A model generated the notes under the pieces. It was not told where the DNA came from. It was given only the letters and a program-made list of their open reading frames with translations, and searched no databases. Positions 63,946 through 64,000 of a stretch of DNA of 64,000 bases are shown here, one piece after another. The stretch covers positions 372,001 through 436,000 of the forward strand of contig NZ_JABFDM010000001.1 in NCBI RefSeq assembly GCF_013178945.1, in the 5' to 3' direction. Numbering within the stretch: position 1 is the first letter of the stretch; each line of letters begins with the position of its first letter. This DNA comes from Bradyrhizobium aeschynomenes (GTDB lineage Bacteria; Pseudomonadota; Alphaproteobacteria; Rhizobiales; Xanthobacteraceae). Made by a program: the position numbers and the translations under genes.

Positions 63946-64000
63946 ATGCGCTGTGAATGGGGCTTCGCAGCCGGCGCGTCAAGCCGTCGCCGGGCGGTCA

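Overview
The window reads as chromosomal DNA of a Bradyrhizobium-like alphaproteobacterium. This is inferred from high GC with strong third-position GC bias, FNR/FixK-type boxes (TTGAT-N4-ATCAA), the thiOSGEC gene order under a TPP riboswitch, PmtA-type lipid methyltransferases, and several families of short palindromic intergenic repeats typical of that group. About 55 protein genes, one RNA gene (rnpB) and one riboswitch are supported. No tRNA, rRNA, CRISPR array, prophage or insertion sequence was seen.

Layout. 0.1-4.7 kb: a minus-strand heavy-metal RND efflux operon (adaptor, pump, DUF3240) with no outer-membrane partner in view. 4.8-7.3 kb: a four-gene operon (secreted alpha/beta hydrolase, small secreted protein, DoxX, PPOX flavoprotein). 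7.4-9.6 kb: DUF2277, a collagen-like protein with a poly-lysine/aspartate tail behind a near-ideal FixK/FNR box, a Fis-type HTH protein and a secreted glycine-rich protein. 9.6-14.4 kb: repeats, mug, a glutathione transferase, two tandem secreted paralogues and an acyltransferase. 14.4-16.1 kb: RidA and an A+T-richer gene with a HEPN-like C terminus. 16.2-21.6 kb: the thiamin operon thiO-thiS-thiG-thiE-thiC, interrupted twice by palindromic repeats. 21.6-29 kb: cell-envelope genes (lytic transglycosylase, PRC-barrel, DUF4403, L,D-transpeptidase) and a two-component system. 29.3-34.7 kb: a probable membrane-lipid cluster (GT4 glycosyltransferase, phospholipid N-methyltransferase, Mpo1/DUF962-like membrane protein, membrane-anchored class III aminotransferase, phosphatidylserine decarboxylase). 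34.8-41 kb: Nudix protein, three-subunit molybdenum hydroxylase and a lipoprotein. 41.2-48.3 kb: MacB-MacA-NodT efflux system with a divergent two-component system. 48.4-51.9 kb: envelope proteins, two translationally coupled micro-ORFs, an extensin-like protein and a methyltransferase. 52.1-55.1 kb: a TonB-dependent receptor divergent from nikR across a perfect GTATGA-N16-TCATAC operator. 55.4-61.3 kb: DHFR-like reductase, small Cys-rich protein, and a TetR-controlled EmrAB-type pump with two identical operators. 61.6-63.5 kb: ABC exporter. 63.5-63.95 kb: RNase P RNA on the minus strand.

The strongest functional links are nikR with the TonB receptor (predicted nickel uptake across the outer membrane), the riboswitch-controlled thi operon, the TetR-EmrAB unit, the MacAB-NodT unit with its sensor pair, and the lipid cluster. 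The lipid cluster, the FixK-box collagen-like protein, the HEPN-like singleton, the His-tailed NikR and the coupled micro-ORFs are the most worthwhile targets for novelty.
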